NCBI GenBank assembly: GCA_014650015.1
Contig: BMUD01000010.1
Coordinates: forward strand, 186,001-250,000
Reading direction: 5' to 3'
Source: Streptomyces griseoloalbus
Lineage (GTDB): Bacteria; Actinomycetota; Actinomycetes; Streptomycetales; Streptomycetaceae
Length of the DNA: 64,000 nt
Both the position numbers and the translations under genes were made by a program. Of this stretch, positions 7,995 through 18,093 are shown piece after piece; position 1 is the stretch's first letter, and every line of letters starts with the position of its first letter. The notes below the pieces were generated by a model. It searched no databases, was not told the DNA's origin, and worked only from the letters and a program-made list of their open reading frames with translations.

Positions 7995-9341
7995 TCAGAC
8001 ACGGAAAATGTCCAGGAAACTGCTCCAGAATCCCTTCTTCCGTGCCGACTCCTGCCGGACCGGCGCGGACGCGGCCGCCGGGAGGGGCTGCTGCGCACCT
8101 CCCATCGCGGCCCGGTCCTGCAGCGCGGCCACCATGCGGGTGGCGGGCGTGGGACTGAACGTCACGGGCAGCGAGACCAGGGCCCGGTGGAACGGTCCGG
8201 GCCGCCACTGCAACTCCTCGCCGGGCACGGCCAGGGTGAGGTCGGGCAGCGCGTTGAGGAGCCGTTCGATCGCCGTGGTCGCGATGACCTGCGCCGGGTC
8301 CTTGGCGGGGCAGGCGTGCGGGCCGGCCCCCCACGCGAGATGGGCGCCCTTGCTGTGCGTGCGGCGGGCCTCGGCGAGCGCGGGGTCGCTGTTGGCGCCC
8401 GCGAAGGAGATCACGACCGGCGTGTTGGCCTCCACCACATAGCCGCCCAGGTCGACGTCCCGCACCGGGTAGTGGGTGGCGTAGTTGGCGATGGGCGTCT
8501 GGTTCCACAGCACGTGATCGAGCGCCTCCTCGATCAGCATGCCGCTCTGCCGGCCTCCCGCGCCGGACAGCAGCAGCACCAGGGCGTTGCCGATGAGGTT
8601 GCGCTCGGGTTCGACGCCCGCGCCCATCAGCATCACGAGCTGGTCCTTGAGCTCCTCGTCGGTCAGCCCGGCCGGGTGCTGGATCAGCCACGAGGTGACG
8701 TCGTCACCGGGCTGGCGCCGCTTGAGCGCGATCAGCTCCATGAGGCAGGCGGTGAGGTCCTCGTTCGCGCGCAGCGCGTCCTTGCCGTCGAAGATCGCCG
8801 ACATGGCGGTGGTGAGGGTGTCACCGATGTCCGCCGGGCAGCCGAACAGCTTGTTGAACAGCAGCAGCGGCAGCAGCTTGGCGTAGTCGTTGAGGAGGTC
8901 GGCGCGGCCCCGCTCGCTGAACTGGTCGAGGAGGTAGTCGGCGATCGGCTCGACGTCACGCCGGATCCGGGTGATGTTGAGCTGGGCCAGACTGTCGACC
9001 ACGGCCTTGCGCAGCCGCAGATGCACCGCACCGTCGGTGAACAGACAGTTGGGCCGGTACGCCATCATCGGCAGCACCGGATTGTCCATGGCGATGCGGC
9101 CCTCGTTGAGGGCCTTCCAGCGACGGGCGTCCCGCGCGAACAACTCGGTGTTCTGCAGCACGCGCAGCGCCGTCTCGTGACCGACGACCAGGGTGGCGTC
9201 CGCGCCGGGGGCGAGTTCGACGGGGCCGGCCGGGGCATGGGCACGCAACCGGTCGTAGACCCCCTGGGGGTCGGCGGCGAACGTGGCGTCATGCATGGGG
9301 CATCTGCCGACGGTGGCGGCAGATGTGGGTTGTGGATCCAT
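7995..9341 (-). CDS. Conservon P450, CYP157-like (CvnE)
   Basis: A 448-residue P450 at the end of a conservon. The heme segment reads HLAWGAGPHACPAKDPA: the usual Phe is Trp and the cysteine is followed by Pro. The K-helix EXXR motif is degraded; the aligned stretch is DHVLW, resembling the EQSLW reported for CYP157 proteins, which lack EXXR. This fits the RarE/CvnE type. The start is ATG 9341 with GGAAGAC upstream. It lies 56 bases after CvnD. Known conservons relay signals near the membrane through a G-protein-like complex, and the P450's role there is unresolved. Confidence 0.88.
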   Translation of the reverse strand: MDPQPTSAATVGRCPMHDATFAADPQGVYDRLRAHAPAGPVELAPGADATLVVGHETALRVLQNTELFARDARRWKALNEGRIAMDNPVLPMMAYRPNCLFTDGAVHLRLRKAVVDSLAQLNITRIRRDVEPIADYLLDQFSERGRADLLNDYAKLLPLLLFNKLFGCPADIGDTLTTAMSAIFDGKDALRANEDLTACLMELIALKRRQPGDDVTSWLIQHPAGLTDEELKDQLVMLMGAGVEPERNLIGNALVLLLSGAGGRQSGMLIEEALDHVLWNQTPIANYATHYPVRDVDLGGYVVEANTPVVISFAGANSDPALAEARRTHSKGAHLAWGAGPHACPAKDPAQVIATTAIERLLNALPDLTLAVPGEELQWRPGPFHRALVSLPVTFSPTPATRMVAALQDRAAMGGAQQPLPAAASAPVRQESARKKGFWSSFLDIFRV

Positions 9342-9397
9342 GAAGTCTTCCTTAGTGATCCGGGAACCGCTGTTCCCGGGCCGGGGACGCAGAGCGG

Positions 9398-10000
9398 TCA
9401 GGCCGCGCGTTCGAGCAGATGTCTCACCAGTGCGATGAGCGCCTGGGCCGAGGACTGCTGGTCACGGGCGTCGCAGTAGACGACGGGAGTGTCCGGGAGC
9501 AGGTCGAGCGCCTCGCGCACCTCCGCCACGCTGTACGTGGCTGCGGGGTTGAAGCAGTTGACGGCGATGGCGTACTCCAGGCCGTAACGCTCGATGAGGT
9601 CGATAACGGGGAAGGTCTCCTCCAGCCGCCCCGGGTCGACCAGGAGCAGCGCCCCGAGCGCGCCGCGCGCCATGTCCTCCCACAGCTGCATGAAGCGCTG
9701 CTGGCCCGGGGTACCGAACAGATACAGCACCAGGTCGTCGCTGAGGGTGAGGCGGCCGAAGTCCAGGGCGACCGTGGTGGTGGTCTTGTCCGCCACACCC
9801 CTGAGGTCGTCGACATGGACGGACGCCTGGGTCATCTTCTCCTCGGTGCGCAGCGGAGTGATCTCCGACAGCGAGCCGATGAAAGTCGTCTTGCCCACGG
9901 CGAAATGCCCGACGACCAGAATCTTGGCGGCATTGGTCACCGCGCTGGAGACGTAGATGGACTTCTGGGCCGTCTCAGCCGATGAGGGATTGGAGTCCAT
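9398..10000 (-). CDS. Conservon GTP-binding protein (CvnD)
   Basis: A 200-residue small GTPase-like protein. The P-loop is GHFAVGKTT (residues 31-39), and the switch II region reads YLFGTPGQQRFM, the MglA/CvnD form. The start, ATG 10000, lies inside the upstream CvnC gene (26-base overlap), so translation is probably coupled. In characterised conservons this protein binds GTP/GDP and interacts with the histidine-kinase-like CvnA and roadblock CvnB on the membrane. Confidence 0.93.
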   Translation of the reverse strand: MDSNPSSAETAQKSIYVSSAVTNAAKILVVGHFAVGKTTFIGSLSEITPLRTEEKMTQASVHVDDLRGVADKTTTTVALDFGRLTLSDDLVLYLFGTPGQQRFMQLWEDMARGALGALLLVDPGRLEETFPVIDLIERYGLEYAIAVNCFNPAATYSVAEVREALDLLPDTPVVYCDARDQQSSAQALIALVRHLLERAA

Positions 10001-10349
10001 GCAGAACCTTCTCGAGGGTCGCTCTGTCAACGTTCTGGGCCCGGGGCGGCTCGGCTCGGCGCAGCAGGTGCCCCTGTTCCGATAAATCGGTGAGCAGCAG
10101 CCGGGCCACCCCGACGGGCAGGCCGAGGTGGCCCGCCACCTCGGCGACCGACAGGTAGCCACCCGCACACAGCTCCCAGATCGCCCTGACTTCGGGACCG
10201 GCCCCGAGCGGAAGCGTCCGCTCGGGAGCCAGGGTGACCAGGGTGTGCAGCGCCAGTTCGTCCGCGGACGGCAGGCTCCGCCCGCCCGTGATGACGTACG
10301 AGCGGACGAAGTCACTGGTGACGGGTGCTTCTTCGCCGGGCGTGGTCAT
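9975..10349 (-). CDS. Conservon DUF742 protein (CvnC), contains a TTA codon
   Basis: A 124-residue DUF742 protein with the family signature RSYVITGGR near residue 20 and a winged-helix-like core (LSVAEVAGHLGLPVGVARLLLTDL). Leucine 89 is encoded by TTA (10083-10085), rare in Streptomyces and read by the bldA tRNA, so output may depend on developmental stage. The start overlaps the CvnB stop by 4 bases (ATGA). Confidence 0.92.
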   Translation of the reverse strand: MTTPGEEAPVTSDFVRSYVITGGRSLPSADELALHTLVTLAPERTLPLGAGPEVRAIWELCAGGYLSVAEVAGHLGLPVGVARLLLTDLSEQGHLLRRAEPPRAQNVDRATLEKVLHGLQSLIG

Positions 10350-10747
10350 ACGCCGACACCGTTGTCCGAGCGCGGCGCCACACTCATCGCCTTGCTCAGC
10401 GCCACCACCGTCTTCTGCATCCGGAACGACATGGCCTCCATGTCGACGTCCAGCGCCGCCGAGACGGCGAGGTAGGCGCCCTGCCCGGCGGCGATCAGGA
10501 AGATCCAGCCGCCGTCGTACTCCAGCAGCGTCTGCTTCCAGATGCCGTGCCCCGCCCCGACGAAGCCGGCGACCGCCCGGCTGAGGGACTGCATGGAACT
10601 CATCGCGGCGGCGTTCGTCTCTGCGTCGTCGCGTGAGATGTCGTCCGAACGCTGCAGCAGCAGGCCGTCACCCGAGACGAGGACCGCGTGGCGGGCACCA
10701 CGCACCTCGAGCACGTCGTTCAGCACCCACGACAGGTCGGTGTTCAC
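10346..10747 (-). CDS. Conservon roadblock/LC7 protein (CvnB)
   Basis: A 133-residue roadblock/LC7 protein (DLSWVLNDVLEVRGARHAVLVSGDGLL), the usual GTPase-activating or scaffolding partner of the MglA/CvnD GTPase. The GTG start overlaps the CvnA stop by 4 bases (GTGA), and its stop overlaps the CvnC start. The tight overlaps indicate stoichiometric co-translation of the complex. Confidence 0.93.
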   Translation of the reverse strand: MNTDLSWVLNDVLEVRGARHAVLVSGDGLLLQRSDDISRDDAETNAAAMSSMQSLSRAVAGFVGAGHGIWKQTLLEYDGGWIFLIAAGQGAYLAVSAALDVDMEAMSFRMQKTVVALSKAMSVAPRSDNGVGV

Positions 10748-11955
10748 TGGTGTTCAGGTCCTTCCGTGGTGTTCGTGGTCCGCCCGAGATGAGTGCCGCG
10801 CGCGAACGCCCCCAGGCGCGACGCGGTCACCTCACCGGCCGACTCGGACGTCTGCTCGTCGATACCGACCGTGTCCTCCATGGCCGGTACCACCGCGATG
10901 GGCCCCTGGCGCCGGCGGCGCTTGGGCAGCCCGCCGGTGGTCGTGCCCACCACATGGGAGGGACCCACCGGGACGGGGGCCAGCCGGTGCGGCGTGGCCT
11001 CCTGCTCCTGGGCCGAGGGTTCCAGGACCGGTTCGGCGGGGGCGACGGCATCGGCCGTCAGGAGTTCTTCCGGTACACGGATCACTGCACGCACTCCGCC
11101 GTAGGGGGACACCGAACCGACGGACACGGTGAATCCGTACCGCGCGGCGAGCATGCCGCACACCGCGAACCCGAACCGGGGCGGGTCGCCGAGACCGGTG
11201 ATGTCGACCGGGCCGTCCGCGGACAGCAGGGCCGCGGCCCGGTCCTTGGTCTCCTGGTCCATGCCCAGACCGGCGTCGTCGACGATGAAGCACACACCCG
11301 TCGGCACGGCCTGGATGTTGACCTCGACCGGTGTGCCCGGAGCGCTGTACGTGGTCGCGTTGTCCAGCAGCTCGGCCAGTACCACCGCCACCGGCTCGAC
11401 GGCCTTGCTGGAGACGGCGACGCTGACCTGCGCGTGGATGCCCACCCGGTTGAAGTCCTTGATGCGGCCCTGCGCGCTGCGGGCCACGTCGTAGACGGTG
11501 GCCACGCCCTCACGTCGGCCCAGCCACCCGCCGCACAGCACCGAGATGCCCTTGGCCCGGCGGCTGAACTGACTGCCGGTGTGGTCCACCGACATCAGAT
11601 CGGCCAGCACCTCGGTGTCGTCGCCGTACTTCTTCAACAGCCCGTCCAGCAGCAGCTGCTGCTCCTCGGCGAGCGACTGGAGCGTGCCCATGGCGGACTT
11701 CAGTACGGCCTTGGTCGCCGACTCCGCGTCCGCCCGCACATCGGCGAGGTTACCGCGGTGCTGCGTGTCCAGGACGGAGATGTGCCCCTGGAGCTGGTCG
11801 ATCCTGGCCTGGGCATGACCCAGTCCCGTCTCCAAGTCCTTTTTCGTTCTTCGGAGCGCCAGATTGGTTCTCCGTGCCCGCTGCACTGCGAACACCGCAG
11901 CGACGAGCATCACTAGCAAGATCCACAGCAGTGGATCCTCGATCAATGACGTCAT
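10744..11955 (-). CDS. Conservon sensor histidine-kinase-like ATPase (CvnA)
   Basis: A 403-residue membrane-anchored protein. Residues 8-25 form one transmembrane helix (LLWILLVMLVAAVFAV). A coiled coil follows to about residue 100, then an HATPase_c domain with N-box ELLDNATTYSAPG and G-box DDAGLGM. The phospho-acceptor-like segment reads VDHTGSQFSRR. The C-terminus after residue 300 is disordered. ATG 11955 is preferred because GAAGAGAG lies upstream; an ATG at 11976 lacks a site. It is the first gene of the cvnA-B-C-D-E operon. Confidence 0.9.
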   Translation of the reverse strand: MTSLIEDPLLWILLVMLVAAVFAVQRARRTNLALRRTKKDLETGLGHAQARIDQLQGHISVLDTQHRGNLADVRADAESATKAVLKSAMGTLQSLAEEQQLLLDGLLKKYGDDTEVLADLMSVDHTGSQFSRRAKGISVLCGGWLGRREGVATVYDVARSAQGRIKDFNRVGIHAQVSVAVSSKAVEPVAVVLAELLDNATTYSAPGTPVEVNIQAVPTGVCFIVDDAGLGMDQETKDRAAALLSADGPVDITGLGDPPRFGFAVCGMLAARYGFTVSVGSVSPYGGVRAVIRVPEELLTADAVAPAEPVLEPSAQEQEATPHRLAPVPVGPSHVVGTTTGGLPKRRRRQGPIAVVPAMEDTVGIDEQTSESAGEVTASRLGAFARGTHLGRTTNTTEGPEHQ

Positions 11956-12465
11956 GAGACTCTCTTCAAGTCGCATCGCGCCGGGAGTGCGGATGGCCCC
12001 CGTGTCCGTGGACGCGTCCGGCCGTCAAGCGGCGCGGACCCTATGGGCGGACCAAGCCTCAACTCCTCAGCGATGGGGCCTTAGAGACTGTCCCCCGTAC
12101 GCGTTCATGACGCGCCGCCAGCCTACTGAAAGTTCGATGATCTTAACAGCTCAGGAGTGGCAACACGTCTGCCTCAGGAGCCACTTGGCGACCCTCACGA
12201 GACCCACACACCCGGGCGTGTTACGGGCCGCCGGGGGCCCGAGCCTGACCGCCTGCGGGCCGGTGAGCGGCGTCCGTGTCGCCGTCGCGACATGTTCCGC
12301 ACCGTCGAGGAGGACGGGCGTCTGGCGGTCCTTCCGTCCGGCGCGGCCGAACTCGTCACGGCCGGACGCCTGGACCGGCCTGTTCGACGTCGTCTCGCCG
12401 GCGCACAGCACCACGACGGAGCAAGGTCGCCGTCCCGGACACCGGTGCCGACGCGAGCACTCCGG
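11956..12465. other. Gene-poor stretch upstream of the conservon
   Basis: About 500 bases without a gene I can support. It must hold the conservon promoter; a locally A+T-rich patch lies at about 12127-12150, but no convincing -35/-10 pair is visible. Possible reading frames on both strands resemble nothing known. Confidence 0.5.
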
Positions 12466-12936
12466 TCACCTCGTTCGGAGCTCCTGCAGCATCCGCCGCT
12501 GATGGCGGTGACCGATCGTCTCGAAGCCGACCACGGTGACGAACGGGGCGAGCATCACCACGAGCAGACACACCGCGATCCCGGCCCCGGCCGCGGCCAG
12601 CAGCGCCGCCACCGCCGGCACCGCGAGCGTGAGGGAGATCAGCACCGGATGGAAGGCGTCCCCGGCGGACAGCAGCAGCGTGTGCAGCAGATGGACCATC
12701 AGCAGGTAGAGGCCGACCGGCAGGGCCAGGGACAGCACCACGGCGACCTGGCCGATCTTCGCGTGATGCTCCAGGTACAGGCCCGCCACGTGCAGTCCGG
12801 CGCCCGCGCCGGCGATTCCGATGAAGAGCGGGATGTGTCCGTAGCCGAAGAGGTACCCGCGGCGGCGACGACGGATCAGGATGTCGCCGAACGGGGTGGA
12901 GAAGTACACCCACCACATGCCGAAGGTCAGTCCCAC
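12466..12936 (-). pseudogene. C-terminal remnant of a low-temperature-requirement protein A (LtrA) gene
   Basis: This 156-codon frame matches the last third of LtrA-family membrane proteins (LTFGMWWVYFSTPFGDIL, then RRGYLFGYGHIPLFIGIAGAGAG) and contains about four membrane segments. Intact LtrA proteins are roughly 350-400 residues and begin with a different set of helices. An in-frame TGA lies about 30 codons upstream, and none of the missing N-terminal part appears in the next several hundred bases. I read it as a truncated gene, although the fragment could still be translated from GTG 12936. Confidence 0.75.
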
Positions 12937-13278
12937 ACCGGCGACGACCGGGATCGTCGGAGGCGGACCGGACCGGACGATCCGGGGAGGGCTGGAGCCA
13001 GGTCACCTCCGGTGGCGGCGCAGCGGCCTCCGGATCGTCGGCGGGAGACGGACTCGCGGGCCCGCGAACCAGGACGGCGTGGGCGGCATCAGAGCCGAGC
13101 CCCGAAGGCAGCGGCCGGCGCTCGCGGTGCTTCAGGGCGGTGAGGCGGACGTTGGTCCCTCGGCACGTCCGCCCGGACTTGGCGGACCGTCATGTGCTGC
13201 AGACCCGCGTTCGCTGCGGCGAGAAATCGCCCGCCGCCGTCATACCTCGGAGGAACCCCGGACGCATCGCCCTCGCAG
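12937..13278. other. Gene-poor stretch between LtrA remnant and terminator
   Basis: About 340 bases in which I see no supportable gene. It probably includes the scar of the LtrA truncation. Confidence 0.4.
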
Positions 13279-13319
13279 ACCTCCGCCCCGGCCGGAAGAA
13301 GTCCGGCCGGGGCGGAGGT
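13279..13319 (-). terminator. 18-bp perfect hairpin terminator of the serine hydrolase gene
   Basis: ACCTCCGCCCCGGCCGGA and its exact complement flank a 5-nt loop (AGAAG). It lies 40 bases past the stop of the upstream minus-strand hydrolase and is one of the strongest stems in the window. Confidence 0.9.
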
Positions 13320-13358
13320 GCCCGCCGTGCCCGTGATGTCGGACAACGGCCCGACGGG

Positions 13359-14965
<1,607 letters not shown>

Positions 14966-15565
14966 CTAGGAGTGCTTGGCCCGGTAGAGGCCCCGGCCGG
15001 TCCTCCGGATACGGGACGTGCCGACGAGCCGGTCGAGGGTGCTGCGGACCGCGTTGATGGCTCCACTGTCGGTGTCGCGGCCGAGAGCGGCTGCCACGTC
15101 ACGGGCGCGCACATCGGCGTCTCCCACCGTGGTGAAGTACTCCAGGATCTGCTCGGTGAGCTTGCCGTACTTCCGTTGACTGCCGGTGCCGGTGTCGACG
15201 GCAGGTGTCTTCGCGCCTGGCCGGCTCCCGGACGGGCGCACCGGAGGTGAGGGTTTCGCCGCGACGTCGGCGGACGTGGAGAGCGCGCCGGACGTGGTGG
15301 AGGGCGGCTCCGTCCGTGGTGCCGTCACGGACGGAGCCGCCTGCCGTGGTGCGGTGGCATCGGCGGCGGCCGAGGCCGAGCCGGCCGGGTCACCCATCAG
15401 GGTGTGGAGGGCACCGAGGGCCCGATGGACGGAGCTCAGATGGGCCACGACGGCGGCCAGTTCCCTCTCCAGCGCCTGTTTCTGCATCTCCAGGCGGACC
15501 AGATCCTCCTGAAGGCTTTCAGCGGTGATCTCGACGTCGTGCGCCGCGCGGGTCACGGAGACCAT
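14966..15565 (-). CDS. Coiled-coil plus winged-helix-like protein, unknown function
   Basis: A 199-residue protein. Residues about 15-60 form a heptad-rich coiled coil (LQEDLVRLEMQKQALERELAAVVAHL). A long Ala/Pro/Ser/Thr linker follows to about residue 130. The C-terminus (KLTEQILEYFTTVGDADVRARDVAAALG...) looks like a winged helix of the type that judges promoter or DNA occupancy. I recognise the architecture but no named family. It is a single gene with a start at ATG 15565. Confidence 0.7.
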   Translation of the reverse strand: MVSVTRAAHDVEITAESLQEDLVRLEMQKQALERELAAVVAHLSSVHRALGALHTLMGDPAGSASAAADATAPRQAAPSVTAPRTEPPSTTSGALSTSADVAAKPSPPVRPSGSRPGAKTPAVDTGTGSQRKYGKLTEQILEYFTTVGDADVRARDVAAALGRDTDSGAINAVRSTLDRLVGTSRIRRTGRGLYRAKHS

Positions 15566-15708
15566 GTGTTCCTCTTATCGTCGACCCCTCCACACGGCAC
15601 ACATCATATCGCCGACCGGATCACCGCCGTCTGCCACGGAGGAACAACGTTGTCGGGACGACACCTCGGCCAGGGGCCCGGGCCAGGAGCCCGGTGAGTG
15701 AGGTGTGC

Positions 15709-16458
15709 TCACTGCCGGCGCTGGTGGGCGGCCATCCAGTCGGCGTAGCGGGTGGGGGCGAGCCGGGCGTCCTCCTTGCCGATGAGGACGTCTCCGCGAA
15801 TGACACCGAACATTCCGGCGTTGTCGTCCCTGACACCCGTGTGACGGTCGCCGCGGGCCGCCAGGGTGATCCGGCCCAGTTCGTCGAGGGGGAAGACCTC
15901 GGGGCCGGCGATGTTGCGGATTCCCCGCAGAGGGGCGCCCGCGGCCACCTCGGCCACCGCGTCGGCCACATCCTGGGCGGCGATGACCTGCACCGGGGTG
16001 CCGGGCAGACGGACGGTGTCCCCTTCGGTGGTCCAGGAGAGAATGGCGTCCACGAACTCCATGAACTGTGTGGCACGCACGATGGAGTACGGGATCGGGC
16101 AGGCGGCCAGCAGCTCCTCCTGGAGGGCCTTCGCCCGGTAGTAGTCCAGTTCCGGCACCTGGTCCACGCCGACGATGGAGAGGATGACGAAGTGGCGCAC
16201 CCCGGCCCTCTCGGCGGCGGCCAGCAACTTCTCCATGGACGTGCGGAAGAAGGCCGGTGAGGCCTCGTCGAAGGTGGGGGAGTTGGTCAGGTTGACGAGG
16301 ACCTCGGCGCCGTCGACGGCCTTCTGGAGTCCTTCACCGGTGAGCACGTCCACCCCGGTCGACTGCGAGTGCGGCACCGCCTGGTGACCGGCGGCGTTGA
16401 GCTTCTCGACGACCTTCGACCCGATCAGGCCGGTGCCGCCGGCGACTGCGATCTTCAT
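15709..16458 (-). CDS. NAD(P)-binding NmrA-like short-chain dehydrogenase
   Basis: A 249-residue atypical SDR beginning with the Rossmann motif GGTGLIGSKVVEKL. It lacks the classical YxxxK pair as a clear catalytic motif, although YYRAKALQEE occupies the position. NmrA-like proteins are NAD(P)-binding regulators or reductases. It is clearly paralogous to the SDR at 23485-24231 along its full length. The start is ATG 16458 with GGAAGG upstream. Unlike the paralogue, no TGTCACA-type promoter is present upstream. Confidence 0.85.
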   Translation of the reverse strand: MKIAVAGGTGLIGSKVVEKLNAAGHQAVPHSQSTGVDVLTGEGLQKAVDGAEVLVNLTNSPTFDEASPAFFRTSMEKLLAAAERAGVRHFVILSIVGVDQVPELDYYRAKALQEELLAACPIPYSIVRATQFMEFVDAILSWTTEGDTVRLPGTPVQVIAAQDVADAVAEVAAGAPLRGIRNIAGPEVFPLDELGRITLAARGDRHTGVRDDNAGMFGVIRGDVLIGKEDARLAPTRYADWMAAHQRRQ

Positions 16459-16664
16459 GACATGCCCTTCCACGAAGGGGGAGCGGTAGCAGGACCACGC
16501 CTCATACAGCCACACAAGCACATGCACCGCAACCTTGCGGGTGCGCCGCCATGTCCAGTCCGACGACACCATGTGTCTGCCACTGTTCCGCGGAGCGGGA
16601 CGGGGCCGCGCGTGTATCGCGAGGAAGGCGGGCAGCCGGACGGCGGCCCGCCTGCCGTTCGGTG

Positions 16665-17297
16665 TCACTCGCTGAGCCAGAGGTCGGGACCGAACACCTC
16701 GTAGCGGATGTCCTTGGGGCTGAGCCCCTGGGTGAGCAGGTCACCGCGGACGCCCTGCATGAAGGCCGGCGGGCCGCACAGGAAGGCGCTGGCGTGCTCG
16801 GGCAGGGTCAGGCGCGTGACGTCGGCCCGGCCCCGGCGTACGCGGGGCTGCACCGGCTCCTGAGGGCTCTCGTACCACAGGTGCGGGGTGGCGTGGGGAA
16901 GCCTGCCGACGAGGTCGTCCAGCTCCAGACGGTGTGCGTGGTGGGCGGGGGAGCGGTCGGCGTGGACGACGGTGACACGACGGCCGGAGGAGGCGTCGGC
17001 CAGGTGGTCCAGTATCGACAGCATGGGGGTGATGCCGATGCCGGCGGAGGCGAGGAGCAGCGGGCTGTCCCCTTCGGGGACCGCGAGGTCACCGAACGGC
17101 AGCGACACCTTCACGATGTCGCCCGGGCGGGCGTGGGCGTGCAGCCAGGACGACACCTCCCCCTCGGGGGCCCGGCCGTCGGCGGAACGCTCTCGCTTGA
17201 CGGTGATCCGCCAGGTCTTGCGGCGGGAGCCTTCTACCGCCGCATGTTCGAAGAGCGCCCGGAGCTGCTGCACACCCTTTTCAACCGTGCGAACCAA
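16665..17297 (-). pseudogene. Flavohemoglobin reductase-domain fragment
   Basis: The minus strand encodes the FAD/NAD-binding half of a Streptomyces flavohemoglobin (nitric oxide dioxygenase): WRITVKRERSADG, LLLASAGIGITPML, LCGPPAFM and the terminal EVFGPDLWLSE. It begins abruptly inside the FAD domain. Sequence upstream of about 17225 no longer matches the family on this strand, because that DNA encodes a piece of the globin domain on the plus strand. The globin domain and the first FAD-domain strands are missing, so the gene cannot make a working enzyme. Confidence 0.85.
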
Positions 17298-17303
17298 GCC
17301 AAC
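17226..17303 (+). pseudogene. Inverted flavohemoglobin globin-domain fragment
   Basis: The plus strand reads FYRRMFEERPELLHTLFNRANQANG, the classic N-terminal globin helix region of flavohemoglobins, for about 26 codons. It points away from the reductase fragment on the minus strand, with the junction within a few bases of 17225. Similarity ends after ANG. This looks like an inversion/deletion scar inside a former hmp gene. Confidence 0.8.
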
Positions 17304-17305
17304 GG

Positions 17306-17329
17306 GAATGGGTATCCGGATACCTATTC
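17306..17329. promoter_or_regulatory. 24-bp near-perfect palindrome, candidate operator
   Basis: GAATGGGTATCC is followed directly by GGATACCTATTC, giving 11 of 12 matching pairs with a perfect 14-bp core. AAAGGAG follows at 17330-17336, pointing to the plus strand, but no intact gene follows. It may be the former operator and ribosome binding site of the broken flavohemoglobin gene or of a lost neighbour. Confidence 0.5.
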
Positions 17330-17406
17330 AAAGGAGTGTGATCTGCACGACGTCGTCCGCCAGTGGCCACCGGGCTCACATGGTGTCAGGAGGACTGGGC
17401 CGTATG

Positions 17407-17889
17407 TCAGATGACCGCGTAGCGACGCACCGCGGCCGCCCCCCGAGGCACCGTTTCCGGCCACAGACAGTCCAGGACGGAGGCGGACGGAGCGAACAGC
17501 GCGGCCGGTACCGACGCGCGCGGGAACCACTCCCAGCGCACGATCTTGTCCGGCTCCGTCACCCGGGGCGTGCCGGCCGCTCCCTCGGCGACGGCCGCGG
17601 CCGTGACCCGGGTCAGCCCGTGAAGACCGTCGACGAGAACCGCCAGCACGCGTACGGCCGTCGCGGGCACCGACAGTCCCGTCTCCTCCGCCAGTTCCCG
17701 CGCGGCAGCCGTCTCGAAGTCCTCCCCGGGATCCACCTTGCCGCCCGGAAGCTCCCACCGGCCGTCGTGGCCGAGGCCGAGCAGGACGCGGCCCGCGGGA
17801 TCGAGGACGGCGAGACCGACCCCCGTCAGGCTGTGGGAAGCGGGGTGGGTTCGTTCGGTGCGCTCCGCGCCGTGTTCACCAGTGTTCAC
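17407..17889 (-). CDS. NUDIX hydrolase
   Basis: A 160-residue NUDIX protein with an intact box (GGKVDPGEDFETAAARELAEE). The family hydrolyses nucleoside diphosphates linked to other groups; this size and simple architecture fit an MutT-like or ADP-ribose type, but no substrate can be assigned. The start is set at GTG 17889. The frame stays open to 17973, but the extra residues are Arg/Gly-rich and unlike the family. Confidence 0.85.
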   Translation of the reverse strand: MNTGEHGAERTERTHPASHSLTGVGLAVLDPAGRVLLGLGHDGRWELPGGKVDPGEDFETAAARELAEETGLSVPATAVRVLAVLVDGLHGLTRVTAAAVAEGAAGTPRVTEPDKIVRWEWFPRASVPAALFAPSASVLDCLWPETVPRGAAAVRRYAVI

Positions 17890-18093
17890 CGGCCCATTGT
17901 GCAGGGGACGGGCACCATGCCCGCGTCGCGTCCACGCGCAGGCGCGCCGACCTCCTCCCACCCCGGGGTGCACCGCCTGATTGTCCCGTCCGTACGGCTT
18001 CCTTCCCGGCCCCGTTCACGGTGTGCCCGTCGCTTCGGGTCCGGCGTCACCCGTACGGGCGCGAACGGCCTGACCGCGGTGCCGAGTGCATGG

